Positions 19,997-27,619 of a DNA stretch of 64,000 nt are shown one piece after another. Origin of the DNA: Streptomyces albus subsp. albus (GTDB taxonomy: Bacteria; Actinomycetota; Actinomycetes; Streptomycetales; Streptomycetaceae); assembly GCF_000725885.1 (NCBI RefSeq), contig NZ_JODR01000022.1, positions 122,077 to 186,076 of the forward strand. Direction: 5' to 3'. Below the pieces are notes generated by a model, which searched no databases, was not told the DNA's origin, and saw only the letters and a list, made by a program, of their open reading frames with translations. The translations under genes were made by a program, and so were the position numbers. Position 1 is the first letter of the stretch. The number at the start of each line of letters is the position of its first letter.

Positions 19997-20033
19997 CATA
20001 GTTCATTGTGAGTATAGGTAACAATGAACTATG
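19997..20033. promoter_or_regulatory. perfect inverted repeat, likely MarR operator
   Basis: CATAGTTCATTGT (19997-20009), 11-base spacer, ACAATGAACTATG (20021-20033). The arms are exact reverse complements. The site is A/T-rich in a very GC-rich context and lies between divergent marR and exporter genes, where both promoters must be. On the minus strand the spacer reads TATACT, a possible -10 element for marR. Confidence 0.8.
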
Positions 20034-20207
20034 CTCCGGGAGCCTGGGAGTCCGGAAGACGATCCGGAGGACCTGGCACAGGCTGCGCGCCTCGGCGAGG
20101 CCACGAGGATTCGCCCCTGTGGTACCGCCAGTGCTCCGCGCCAGGCCACCGCCAGGTCTTCCGTCCCACCCGGACTACACAGCCGCATCCGACCCCGAGG
20201 GAGCCCC

Positions 20208-22265
20208 TTGCACCATGCAGCGCCCGGCTGGACGCCGTCACCGAAGGACCCGCTGAGCCCCGAACAGCCCGCGCAGGTACGCCGCATCCTGCGCCTGTTC
20301 CGCCCCTACCGCGGGCGTCTGGCCCTGGTCGGGCTCTTGGTGGCCGCCTCCTCGCTGGTCTCCGTCGCCTCGCCCTTCCTGCTGCGCGAGATCCTCGATG
20401 TGGCCATTCCCCGGCAGCGCACCGGTCTGCTGTCCCTGCTCGCCCTGGGGATGATCGCCACCGCCGTCATGACCAGCGTCTTCGGCGTGCTCCAGACGCT
20501 GATCAGCACGACGGTCGGCCAGCGGGTCATGCACGACCTGCGCACCGGCGTGTACGCCAAGCTCCAGCGGATGCCGCTGGCCTTCTTCACCCGGACCAGG
20601 ACCGGCGAGGTCCAGTCCCGTATCGCCAACGACATCGGCGGCATGCAGGCCACCGTCACCTCGACGGCCACCTCGCTCGTCTCCAACCTCACCAGCGTCG
20701 TGGCGACCGTGGTGGCCATGCTGGCTCTCGACTGGCGGCTGACCCTCGCGTCGCTGGCGCTGCTGCCCTTCTTCGTGTGGGTGAGCCGCCGGGTGGGGCG
20801 CGAGCGCAAGCGCATCACCACCGAGCGGCAGAAGCAGATGGCCTCGATGTCCGCCCTCGTCACCGAGTCCCTGTCGGTCAGCGGCATCCTGCTCGGCCGC
20901 ACCATGGGCAGGTCCGACTCGCTCACCAGGAACTTCGCCGACGAGTCCGAACGGCTCGTCGGCCTCGAAGTGCGCTCCAGCATGGCCGGGCGCTGGCGCA
21001 TGGCCACCATCGGCATCGTCATGGCGGCCATCCCCGCGCTGCTCTACTGGACGGCCGGCATGCTCACGCAGTTCGGCGGCCCGGCCTTCTCCATCGGCAC
21101 CCTCGTCGCCTTCGTCACCCTCCAGCAGGGCCTGTTGCGGCCGACCGTCTCCCTGCTGACGACCGGTGTGGAGATGCAGACCTCCATGGCGCTCTTCCAG
21201 CGCATCTTCGAATACCTCGATCTGCCGGTCACCATCACCGAACCGCAGCGGCCCGTCACCCTGCAGACGGTGCGGGGGGAGGTCCGTTTCGAGAACGTCG
21301 ACTTCTCCTACGACCGGATCGACGGGCACGACCAGGGCGACGGACACGACCGGAGCGACGGAAGCGGCCGGACCGGCGCTCAGTCCGGCAGCGGCAGGGC
21401 CGAGGCCGCGGACCGGAACGGCCCGGCCGGAGAGCGCCGGCGGCTCACCCTGCGCGGTATCGACCTAAGCGTCCCGGCCGGCAGCAGCCTCGCCATCGTC
21501 GGCGCCACGGGTTCTGGCAAGAGCACCCTGAGCTATCTGGTGCCCCGCCTCTACGACGTGACCGGCGGCAGGGTCACCCTCGACGGTGTGGACGTGCGGG
21601 AACTCTCCTTCGCGACCCTCTCCCAGGCGGTGGGCGTGGTCTCCCAGGAGACGTATCTCTTCCACGCCACCGTCGCCGAGAACCTGCGCTTCGCCAAGCC
21701 GGACGCCACCGACGGTGAACTGCGCGCAGCGGCGCGGGCCGCGCAGATCCACGACCACATCGCCGCCCTGCCCGACGGTTACGACACGCTCGTGGGGGAG
21801 CGCGGCTACCGTTTCTCGGGAGGGGAGAAGCAGCGTCTGGCCCTGGCGCGCACCATCCTGCGGGACCCACCGGTGCTGATCCTGGACGAGGCCACCAGTG
21901 CGCTCGACACGCGCACCGAACGCGCCGTCCAGGAGGCCATCGACGCGCTGTCCGCCGGCCGCACGACCCTCACCATCGCGCACCGCCTCTCCACCATCCG
22001 GGACGCCGACCAGATCGTCGTCCTGGACGGCGGCCGGATCGCCGAACGCGGCACCCATGAGGAACTTCTGGCGGCCGGCGGGAAGTACGCCGCTCTGGTG
22101 CGGCGTGACAGCGAGACCGCGTCAGGCGGCGGCGCACTGGAGGTGGTCCGCACCGGCGCCGAGGACGGGGGAGCCGGCCGTGAGCCGATGCGTCCCGAGC
22201 ACAGGGCGAAGGGCGGCGCGGAACTCTCTCCCGGAGGCGGGACGGCCGACGTGGCGGTCGGCTGA
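20208..22265 (+). CDS. ABC exporter (membrane and ATPase domains fused)
   Basis: 685 residues from TTG 20208, chosen because GAGGGAG (20196-20202) lies five bases upstream. An ATG at 20031 in the same frame would add 59 atypical residues and falls inside the operator, so a leaderless longer form cannot be excluded. Six membrane helices occupy about residues 25-320. The ATPase domain has Walker A GATGSGKS, signature FSGGEKQR, Walker B VLILDEATS and H-loop AHR. An unusual hydrophilic Gly/Asp/Arg-rich insert of about 40 residues sits just after FENVDFSYD. It probably works as a homodimer. Divergent marR and the following diketopiperazine operon suggest product export or self-protection. Confidence 0.9.
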   Translation: MHHAAPGWTPSPKDPLSPEQPAQVRRILRLFRPYRGRLALVGLLVAASSLVSVASPFLLREILDVAIPRQRTGLLSLLALGMIATAVMTSVFGVLQTLISTTVGQRVMHDLRTGVYAKLQRMPLAFFTRTRTGEVQSRIANDIGGMQATVTSTATSLVSNLTSVVATVVAMLALDWRLTLASLALLPFFVWVSRRVGRERKRITTERQKQMASMSALVTESLSVSGILLGRTMGRSDSLTRNFADESERLVGLEVRSSMAGRWRMATIGIVMAAIPALLYWTAGMLTQFGGPAFSIGTLVAFVTLQQGLLRPTVSLLTTGVEMQTSMALFQRIFEYLDLPVTITEPQRPVTLQTVRGEVRFENVDFSYDRIDGHDQGDGHDRSDGSGRTGAQSGSGRAEAADRNGPAGERRRLTLRGIDLSVPAGSSLAIVGATGSGKSTLSYLVPRLYDVTGGRVTLDGVDVRELSFATLSQAVGVVSQETYLFHATVAENLRFAKPDATDGELRAAARAAQIHDHIAALPDGYDTLVGERGYRFSGGEKQRLALARTILRDPPVLILDEATSALDTRTERAVQEAIDALSAGRTTLTIAHRLSTIRDADQIVVLDGGRIAERGTHEELLAAGGKYAALVRRDSETASGGGALEVVRTGAEDGGAGREPMRPEHRAKGGAELSPGGGTADVAVG

Positions 22266-22390
22266 GGCCGCGCCGTTCCGCCGTCCGCCACGCGCTTTTC
22301 CCTGGTGGACGGACGCACCGGCATGCACGGACGGCGTGCCATTTGTGGTGCCTGAGCGACGGGAGAGGCCGCCGCCATGGTCCGAATACG

Positions 22391-22403
22391 GTAATCGCAT
22401 TAC
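22391..22403. promoter_or_regulatory. short palindrome upstream of the diketopiperazine operon
   Basis: GTAAT CGC ATTAC, perfect 5-bp arms, A/T-rich, 130 bp before the TTG start of the AlbA-like gene. It lies in the 267-bp gap that should hold the operon promoter. It may be an operator or chance. Confidence 0.35.
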
Positions 22404-22532
22404 TGAGAACCTACTGAGAGCGGGGGATCTGCGGCCGGGCGCTGGTGACTGTCATACAAGGGGACTGTCAGAGTTCCCTCTGGCGAAAGTCAGGACAGAA
22501 AAGAAGAAGCTCTCCGTTTTCAGGAGGTTCAC

Positions 22533-23087
22533 TTGACGTCCACCAGTCGTTCACCCGATTTTATTCGCACGATGCGCACGAGAAGCGTGGTCAGGGACTA
22601 CGCGGAACGTCCGGTCGCACGTGAATCGGTCGAAGAGTTACTGGATGCCATGCTGGCCGCTCCGACCGGCGGAAATCTCCAGGCGTGGGCATTCGTCGCC
22701 ATCCAGAACCCCCGCAATCTGAAACTCCTCCGGGCCTTCGCACCGGGCATCATTCAGCCACCGCCGCTGATCGTCGCGGCCTGTTTCGACCGTTCCCGCG
22801 CCGTCAAGAATGACGGAACGTTCTGGGACGAGGGACTGCTGTGTGTGGCAATGGCCGTGGAGAACCTTCTCCTCGCCGCACATTCCATGGGGCTCGGCGG
22901 TTGCCCGGTCGCCAGCTTCCGGCGGGAATCCGTGCAGGCGCTGCTGGAACTGCCCAAGCACGTGGAGCCGCTGCTCCTCGTACCCATCGGATATCCGGCG
23001 CGCCCCCTGGCGTCGCCGCCCCGCCGCGACCGAAGCGAGGTGATCAGCTATGAGTTCTGGGGAAACCACGACGCGACCCGTGGCTGA
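22533..23087 (+). CDS. AlbA-like cyclic dipeptide oxidase subunit (nitroreductase family)
   Basis: 184 residues from TTG 22533. This start is fixed by a perfect AGGAGG (22522-22527) five bases upstream. FMN-nitroreductase signatures are RTRSVVRDYAERPV and AAPTGGNLQAWAFV, with MGLGGCP further on. In the albonoursin pathway AlbA and AlbB together form the cyclic dipeptide oxidase that introduces alpha,beta-double bonds into cyclodipeptides. The neighbouring AlbB-like and cyclodipeptide synthase genes make the same role likely here. Codon 36 is TTA (22638-22640), the rare leucine codon read by bldA tRNA in Streptomyces, so expression may be developmentally timed. The 3' end overlaps the next gene by 38 bp. 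Confidence 0.9.
   Translation: MTSTSRSPDFIRTMRTRSVVRDYAERPVARESVEELLDAMLAAPTGGNLQAWAFVAIQNPRNLKLLRAFAPGIIQPPPLIVAACFDRSRAVKNDGTFWDEGLLCVAMAVENLLLAAHSMGLGGCPVASFRRESVQALLELPKHVEPLLLVPIGYPARPLASPPRRDRSEVISYEFWGNHDATRG
22638..22640 (+). promoter_or_regulatory. TTA codon in the albA-like gene (bldA-type control)
   Basis: In-frame TTA, residue 36 of the AlbA-like protein. In Streptomyces TTA is decoded only by the bldA tRNA, which matures late in growth, so such codons delay translation of secondary-metabolism genes. Confidence 0.8.
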
Positions 23088-23385
23088 GGAGTTGGTGCTC
23101 CTGGCGGCCTACCTGCTCAGCTGCGGCAGGGGCCTTCTGGAGGAGCCGCAGGCCTACGGACCGCTGCGCTGCCTGGACGCGGGACGCAGGGTCCTCACGC
23201 TGGTCGAGCAGGCGGGACTCCATGACGAGCGGCTCTCCGCCGTCCGCGCCCGCCTGGACGACTGCATGTGCGGCCCGATGGAATACCGGGACCTTCCGGG
23301 ATTCCTCGACGAGGTGTGCGGGAGCCTGATCACCGCGCTGAAGGATTCGGAGCTGATCTCCGCTTCCACGGGCCACCAGGAGTGA
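23050..23385 (+). CDS. AlbB-like cyclic dipeptide oxidase partner (DUF6092-like)
   Basis: 111 residues from ATG 23050, inside the end of the albA-like gene (38-bp overlap). This is a small helical protein with LVLLAAYLLSCGRGLLEEP, AYGPLRCLDAGRRVLTL and LITALKDSELIS. The length and YGPLRxLDA pattern fit AlbB/DUF6092 proteins, which co-assemble with AlbA into the active cyclic dipeptide oxidase. The overlap with albA and the following synthase start (GTGA overlap) imply coupled translation in a fixed ratio. Confidence 0.85.
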   Translation: MSSGETTTRPVAEELVLLAAYLLSCGRGLLEEPQAYGPLRCLDAGRRVLTLVEQAGLHDERLSAVRARLDDCMCGPMEYRDLPGFLDEVCGSLITALKDSELISASTGHQE

Positions 23386-24218
23386 ACCGCCGCTGTTCCT
23401 TCGGCGACGCGGGGCAGGAGCAGGGGCCCGGGCGTCCGGAGGGCGAAGCGGCCCGCGCCCCCGATGGCCGTCTCTTCCTCGAAGAGGATTCCGCGGAGCC
23501 TTTCGAGGTGCATCCCGTCACCCGGTCCTGCCGGCGCATCTTCGAGCACGGCGACCATCTGCTGATCGGGGTCAGCGCGGGGAACTCCTATTTCAGCGCC
23601 GAGCGCATGAGTACGCTCCTCCACTGGGCTCAGTCGCGGTTCGACCGTGTCGATGTCCTCTACGTCGATACGCACATCGACACCATGCTCGAAGCGCAAG
23701 GCAGCTCACCGGCTCAGGCGGCGAAACACGCCAGGTCCCGGCTGAAAGATCTGCGCCGGAGAATACGCCGGGCCGTGGAGAACGCGGCAGGTTCCTCTGC
23801 CGCCATCACGGTCCGCTCGTTATCCGAATGCACTTCGCTGGCCGGTTACACCGCGGTCCAGCCGGCGATCGACCGGCTGCTGGCGCAGGACACCTACCTC
23901 ATGCAGGCGTGCCGGGAACAGGTGGCCGCCCTTCTGGGGGAAGGCGCCGGAAAACCCGAGGATCTGGACGCCGATTCGGCGGTGTTCAAAGCAGGAATGG
24001 CGTACATCCGCGCCGAATTCCCCTTTCTCTTGAACACCCCTCAGATCGTGGGCGCCCGCTCCTCGGTGACCTGCTACCACAAGCTGATGCCGGTCGTGGA
24101 AGCGGTCTACCGGGGCCGGGAAGAAGCCACCAGGCACCCTCAGCAAGGCTTCATCGTCGTGCGGCCCACCGACCGGAACCCCCGAGAGCGGGAGATGACC
24201 AGTGCCCCAGGAGCATGA
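23382..24218 (+). CDS. tRNA-dependent cyclodipeptide synthase (NYH type)
   Basis: 278 residues from GTG 23382, overlapping the albB-like stop by four bases. It condenses two aminoacyl-tRNAs into a 2,5-diketopiperazine. The family core starts at HLLIGVSAGNSYFS, with the nucleophile Ser65 and Asn68 (AlbC Ser37 and Asn40). Tyr208 and Glu212 lie in AYIRAEFPF (AlbC Tyr178, Glu182), and Tyr232-His233 in VTCYHKL (AlbC Tyr202-His203). This places it in the NYH subfamily. The first pocket keeps Leu and Gly as in AlbC (LIGVS), while the AlbC Leu185 position appears to be Phe, so a hydrophobic or aromatic first residue is likely. It has an N-terminal extension of about 28 residues. Codon 147 is TTA (23820-23822). 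Confidence 0.93.
   Translation: MNRRCSFGDAGQEQGPGRPEGEAARAPDGRLFLEEDSAEPFEVHPVTRSCRRIFEHGDHLLIGVSAGNSYFSAERMSTLLHWAQSRFDRVDVLYVDTHIDTMLEAQGSSPAQAAKHARSRLKDLRRRIRRAVENAAGSSAAITVRSLSECTSLAGYTAVQPAIDRLLAQDTYLMQACREQVAALLGEGAGKPEDLDADSAVFKAGMAYIRAEFPFLLNTPQIVGARSSVTCYHKLMPVVEAVYRGREEATRHPQQGFIVVRPTDRNPREREMTSAPGA
23820..23822 (+). promoter_or_regulatory. TTA codon in the cyclodipeptide synthase gene
   Basis: In-frame TTA, residue 147 (in VRSLSEC). This is the second rare bldA-type codon of the operon, giving two checkpoints for late expression. Confidence 0.8.
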
Positions 24219-24219
24219 C

Positions 24220-24918
24220 GTGATCGAGTACGACAGGATCGCGGAGAGCTATCTCGCAGTCGAACGCGTCTTCAGCACCTATCGCCACCTGGTGGAACTT
24301 CCCTCGTTCCTGGAGGCGCTCGGTCCGGCCGAGGGACTTTCGGTGCTCGACGCCGGCTGCGGCACGGGGGCGTACGCCCGTCTGCTCAGGCAGCGGGGCG
24401 CCGGCCGGACGCTGGGCGTGGACTCCTCACCGGCCATGATCGAGGTGGCGCGGGAATTGGAGAGAAAGGATCCCGTGGGCGCCGAATACGCGGTGCACGA
24501 CATCGCGGAAATGCCGGTGCTCGGTTCTTTCGATGTCGTCGTGGCCGTCGCCGTGCTCCACTACGCGGACAGTACGGCCACTCTCGCCCGGATGTGCGAG
24601 CGCACGTACGCCAACCTCAAGAGTGGAGGACGGCTTCTGGCCTACGTCGCCAACCCCGCACTCCCTCCGGGAAGCGCGCAGATGAACGGACTCGTGGTCT
24701 CGCGCCCCGACGACCCGGCCGACGGCGACACCTACCATCTGACCATTCCGACCACCCCGCCGACCACGCTGCCGGCCCGGTACTGGCGTCGGGGGACCCT
24801 TGAGGAGGCGCTCACGGCCTCCGGCTTCCAGGACGTGTCCTGGGAGCCCCTCCGCGGCATCCCGGACGGCGGCATCCATCCGCCGATCAACCTGCTGCTC
24901 AGCGCGCGGAGGAACTGA
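24220..24918 (+). CDS. SAM methyltransferase of the diketopiperazine operon
   Basis: 232 residues from GTG 24220, six bases after AGGAG. GTG 24202 (238 residues), with GGGAG upstream, is the alternative. Motif I is VLDAGCGTGAYARLL, then GVDSSPAMIEVAREL, VHDIAEMP and VVVAVAVLHY, a Methyltransf_11/25 fold. It is the last gene of the operon, starting directly at the synthase stop. In Nocardiopsis-type pathways such enzymes N- or O-methylate the dehydrogenated cyclodipeptide; whether N or O is methylated here cannot be told. A strong hairpin follows. Confidence 0.85.
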   Translation: MIEYDRIAESYLAVERVFSTYRHLVELPSFLEALGPAEGLSVLDAGCGTGAYARLLRQRGAGRTLGVDSSPAMIEVARELERKDPVGAEYAVHDIAEMPVLGSFDVVVAVAVLHYADSTATLARMCERTYANLKSGGRLLAYVANPALPPGSAQMNGLVVSRPDDPADGDTYHLTIPTTPPTTLPARYWRRGTLEEALTASGFQDVSWEPLRGIPDGGIHPPINLLLSARRN

Positions 24919-24936
24919 CGAGGAAGGCGCACCCAC

Positions 24937-24975
24937 GCCGTGCCCGACCGCGGATCCGCCGCGGCCGGGCACGGC
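24937..24975 (+). terminator. strong terminator hairpin of the diketopiperazine operon
   Basis: GCCGTGCCCG (24937-24946) pairs exactly with CGGGCACGGC (24966-24975), and inner CCGCGG repeats (24948-24953, 24959-24964) can extend the structure. It lies 18 bp after the methyltransferase stop and before the convergent VOC gene. Confidence 0.8.
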
Positions 24976-25010
24976 ACGGTTGTGTCCGGAACCGACCGGG
25001 CGGAGGGCGT

Positions 25011-25394
25011 CTAGCGGCGCGTCGGCTGGGGCTTGGGTTTCGGCGGGACGAACACGCAGAACTCGTTGCCCTCGGGATCGCTGAGGACATCCCACTCGAT
25101 CTCCTCGTCGCGGGAACGCACCAGTGTGGCGCCCATCGACACCAGCTCCCGGGCGTCCCCATAGACATCCAGATGCATCCGGTTCTTGCTTCTTTTGGGC
25201 TCGTCTACCGGGTTGATCCAGATGAGCGGACCCGATCCGTTCGGGTCGTAGATGGGCACCGGCCAGGTGCGGGGCCGTTCCGGGGAGCCGGCCGGGGGCT
25301 GGCGCCGGGCGTAGCCCAGTGCCCGGCACCACCAGTCGGCGAGTGCCTGATGATCGACGGCGTCGAGCGCGAGGTCCTTGAAACGTGCGGGCAT
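25011..25394 (-). CDS. VOC-family (glyoxalase-like) protein
   Basis: 127 residues from ATG 25394 (MPARFKDLALDAVDHQALAD). The betaalphabetabetabeta pattern of the vicinal oxygen chelate fold is visible: FKDLALDAVDHQALADWW, PLIWINPVDE, NRMHLDVYGD, and DPEGNEFCVF at the end with the usual metal Glu. Such proteins range from glyoxalases to bleomycin-type resistance proteins and dioxygenases; this one resembles the uncharacterised Glyoxalase_6 subtype. It is convergent with the diketopiperazine operon and separated from it by the terminator, so a shared role is not implied. Confidence 0.8.
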   Translation of the reverse strand: MPARFKDLALDAVDHQALADWWCRALGYARRQPPAGSPERPRTWPVPIYDPNGSGPLIWINPVDEPKRSKNRMHLDVYGDARELVSMGATLVRSRDEEIEWDVLSDPEGNEFCVFVPPKPKPQPTRR

Positions 25395-25506
25395 GAGGGG
25401 AGCGTACGGCCGCAGCCGCCCGGTTGGCGGCACGGAACGCGCGGTGTCACCACCGGGCCGCCCGACGGACCGAACCGGCCGGCCGGACGGCTGCGGGGAC
25501 GCCCCG

Positions 25507-26826
25507 TCACCGGTAGAGCAGGTACTGCCTCCGGGTGCGTTCGAAGGCGCGTACCTCATCGCGCCAGGCGTCGGTGATCTCCCGCAGCGCGGCACCCGCG
25601 TCGAGCATCTCCCGCAGCCGGGGGGAGCCCGACAGCTTGTCGATCCAGTACGGCCGTTCGGTGTCCGCGTCCTTCCGCCAGGCGAAGCCCTCGTACCGCA
25701 TGGCCTCCCGCAGCATGGCCACCGCCGTCGGCACCGCCTCGTAGCGCCTCGGATCGGTCACCAGCAGCTGGACGCCGGCGCAGGTCTTGCCCTGGTGCTT
25801 GCTGAAGGTCGGGACGAAATAGCCCTCACGGAAGCGGACGCCGGGCAGCCGCAGGGCGTTGAGCCGGTCGCTGTAGTGGTGGTCGAGGAAGGGCGCCCCG
25901 ACGAACTGGAACGGCTGGGTGGTGCCCCGCCCCTCCGACAGGTTCGTCCCCTCGAAGTACCCGGTGCCCGCGTAGACGGTGGCCGTGTCGGGCGTCGGCA
26001 TGTTGGGGGACGGCGGCACCCAGGGGAGTCCCGTCTGCTGGGCCGTCGCGTCCGGGGACCAGCCGCGTACCCGTACGACCTCCAGATCCACCCTTCCGCC
26101 GGCGCCCTCGCCCGGCAGCAGTTCTCCGTTGAAGTACCGGGCCAGCTCCCCGACCGTCATGCCGTGCTGCTGGATGATCGGTTTGAGGCCGACTCCGGAG
26201 GCGAACTCGGGCGTCAGCAGCGGCCCGTCGGCTCTGCGTCCGATCGGGTTGGGGCGGTCCAGCACGATGAACGAGGCCTTCACATCCCGCGCCGCCACCA
26301 TGGCGTGGTACATCGTCCAGATGTACGTGTAGAAGCGCACCCCGACGTCCTGGATGTCGAAGACGACGGTGTCCACGCCTGCCTTGCGGAAGAGGGAGGC
26401 CATTTTCGCGGCGTCCGCCCCATAGGCGTCGTACACGGTGAGGCCCGTGCGCGGGTCCTGGAACTCGGGTTCGGACTCGCCCGCCTGCGCGCTGCCCCGG
26501 AAACCGTGCTCTGGGCCGAAGACGCCCACGATCTCCAGGCCCTTCTGCGCGGCCATCGAATCGACCACATGGCGGGCGTCGCGCAGTACGCCCGTGGGGT
26601 TGCTGACGACGCCGGCCTTCCGGCCCCGCAGGAGGCGCCAGCCGTCCGCAGCGGCGGCATCGGCCCCCGGCGTCACTCCGCGTCCCACCGCACGGGCGTC
26701 GGCGGGAGCGGGACCCGGGGGCGGTGCCGTCGGCGCCGCGGCGGCGGACCGGCCGAGCAGTGGGGAGGCGAGGGCGGCGGCGGTACCACCGGCCATCAGC
26801 GAACGGCGAGAGGGCATGGCGGCCAT
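25507..26826 (-). CDS. NamZ-type exo-beta-N-acetylmuramidase (DUF1343), TAT-exported
   Basis: 439 residues from ATG 26826 (ATG 26817 also possible). The signal MPSRRSLMAGGTAAALASPL is of twin-arginine type. The DUF1343 domain has GRKAGVVSNPTGV, GVFGPEHGFRG (conserved Glu-His of the active site), DIQDVGVRFYTYIWTM, LDRPNPIGG-like RPNPIGR and SEGRGTTQPF. NamZ proteins (family GH171) remove terminal N-acetylmuramic acid from peptidoglycan fragments during cell-wall recycling. A Pro/Ala-rich linker follows the signal. It is divergent from the macrodomain gene. Confidence 0.88.
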   Translation of the reverse strand: MAAMPSRRSLMAGGTAAALASPLLGRSAAAAPTAPPPGPAPADARAVGRGVTPGADAAAADGWRLLRGRKAGVVSNPTGVLRDARHVVDSMAAQKGLEIVGVFGPEHGFRGSAQAGESEPEFQDPRTGLTVYDAYGADAAKMASLFRKAGVDTVVFDIQDVGVRFYTYIWTMYHAMVAARDVKASFIVLDRPNPIGRRADGPLLTPEFASGVGLKPIIQQHGMTVGELARYFNGELLPGEGAGGRVDLEVVRVRGWSPDATAQQTGLPWVPPSPNMPTPDTATVYAGTGYFEGTNLSEGRGTTQPFQFVGAPFLDHHYSDRLNALRLPGVRFREGYFVPTFSKHQGKTCAGVQLLVTDPRRYEAVPTAVAMLREAMRYEGFAWRKDADTERPYWIDKLSGSPRLREMLDAGAALREITDAWRDEVRAFERTRRQYLLYR

Positions 26827-27006
26827 GAGGAACCGTCCTTCCAGCGTCCGGGCACGGCGCGAGGCGGGCGAGGCGGTACGTCAAGCCGAGCGGTACGACA
26901 AGCCGCGCGGTGGGGCAAGCTAATACGAACCCGCCGGTGCCCACCAGGGGGCACGCGGCGGGCATCTCGTGTGCACACCGGTGCGGGGCGCGTCAGGATG
27001 GGGCGC

Positions 27007-27519
27007 ATGCCGACGAACATCACCTTGGTGCAGGGCGACATCACCGAACAGGACGTCGACGCTGTTGTGAACGCGGCCAATTCCTCGCTGCTGGGCGGCG
27101 GAGGCGTGGACGGTGCCATCCACCGCAAGGGCGGCCCCGACATCCTCGCCGAGTGCCGCGAGCTGCGCGCCACGCAGTACGGACGCGGGCTCCCCACCGG
27201 CCAGGCCGTCGCCACCACGGCGGGACGGCTGCCGGCCCGCTGGGTCATCCACACCGTGGGTCCGGTCCACCAGGGCGCCGGCAGCGACCCGGCACCACTC
27301 GCGTCCTGCTACCGCGAGTCCCTGCGCGTCGCCGACCGGTTGGGTGCCCGGACAGTGGCCTTCCCGGCCATCTCCACAGGCGCCTACCGCTGGCCGCTGG
27401 AGGAGGCGGCCCGAGTGGCCGTCGAGACGGTACGCGCGGCGGACACCGAGGTCGAAGAGGCCAGGTTCGTACTCTTCGATCAAAGGGCCTACGCGGCGTT
27501 CGCCGCACAGATCGGCTGA
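27007..27519 (+). CDS. macrodomain protein, O-acetyl-ADP-ribose deacetylase type
   Basis: 170 residues from ATG 27007; ATG 26998 is also in frame. The MacroD/YmdB signature is complete: ITLVQGDITEQDVDAVVNAA, NSSLLGGGGVDGAIHRKGG and AFPAISTGAYRWP. It binds ADP-ribose and probably hydrolyses O-acetyl-ADP-ribose or removes mono-ADP-ribose from proteins, in the cytoplasm. There is no ADP-ribosyltransferase nearby. It is convergent with the questin-oxidase-like gene. Confidence 0.92.
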   Translation: MPTNITLVQGDITEQDVDAVVNAANSSLLGGGGVDGAIHRKGGPDILAECRELRATQYGRGLPTGQAVATTAGRLPARWVIHTVGPVHQGAGSDPAPLASCYRESLRVADRLGARTVAFPAISTGAYRWPLEEAARVAVETVRAADTEVEEARFVLFDQRAYAAFAAQIG

Positions 27520-27619
27520 CGGGGGCCGCCGGACCGCTCGGTACGGTGGCACCGCGCTCCGGAGCCGGTGGAACCGCCGGCGCACAAACCCACTCCCCGG
27601 GCGGGCCGGTGTCACCGAG

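Noticed and set aside
20031..20207. Extending the exporter gene to ATG 20031
   Set aside because: The extra 59 residues look unlike any exporter N-terminus, the ATG lies in the operator, and TTG 20208 has a good Shine-Dalgarno. Kept only as an alternative.
25011..25394. VOC protein as part of the diketopiperazine cluster (for example a resistance protein)
   Set aside because: It is on the opposite strand and separated by a strong terminator; no evidence links it to the pathway.
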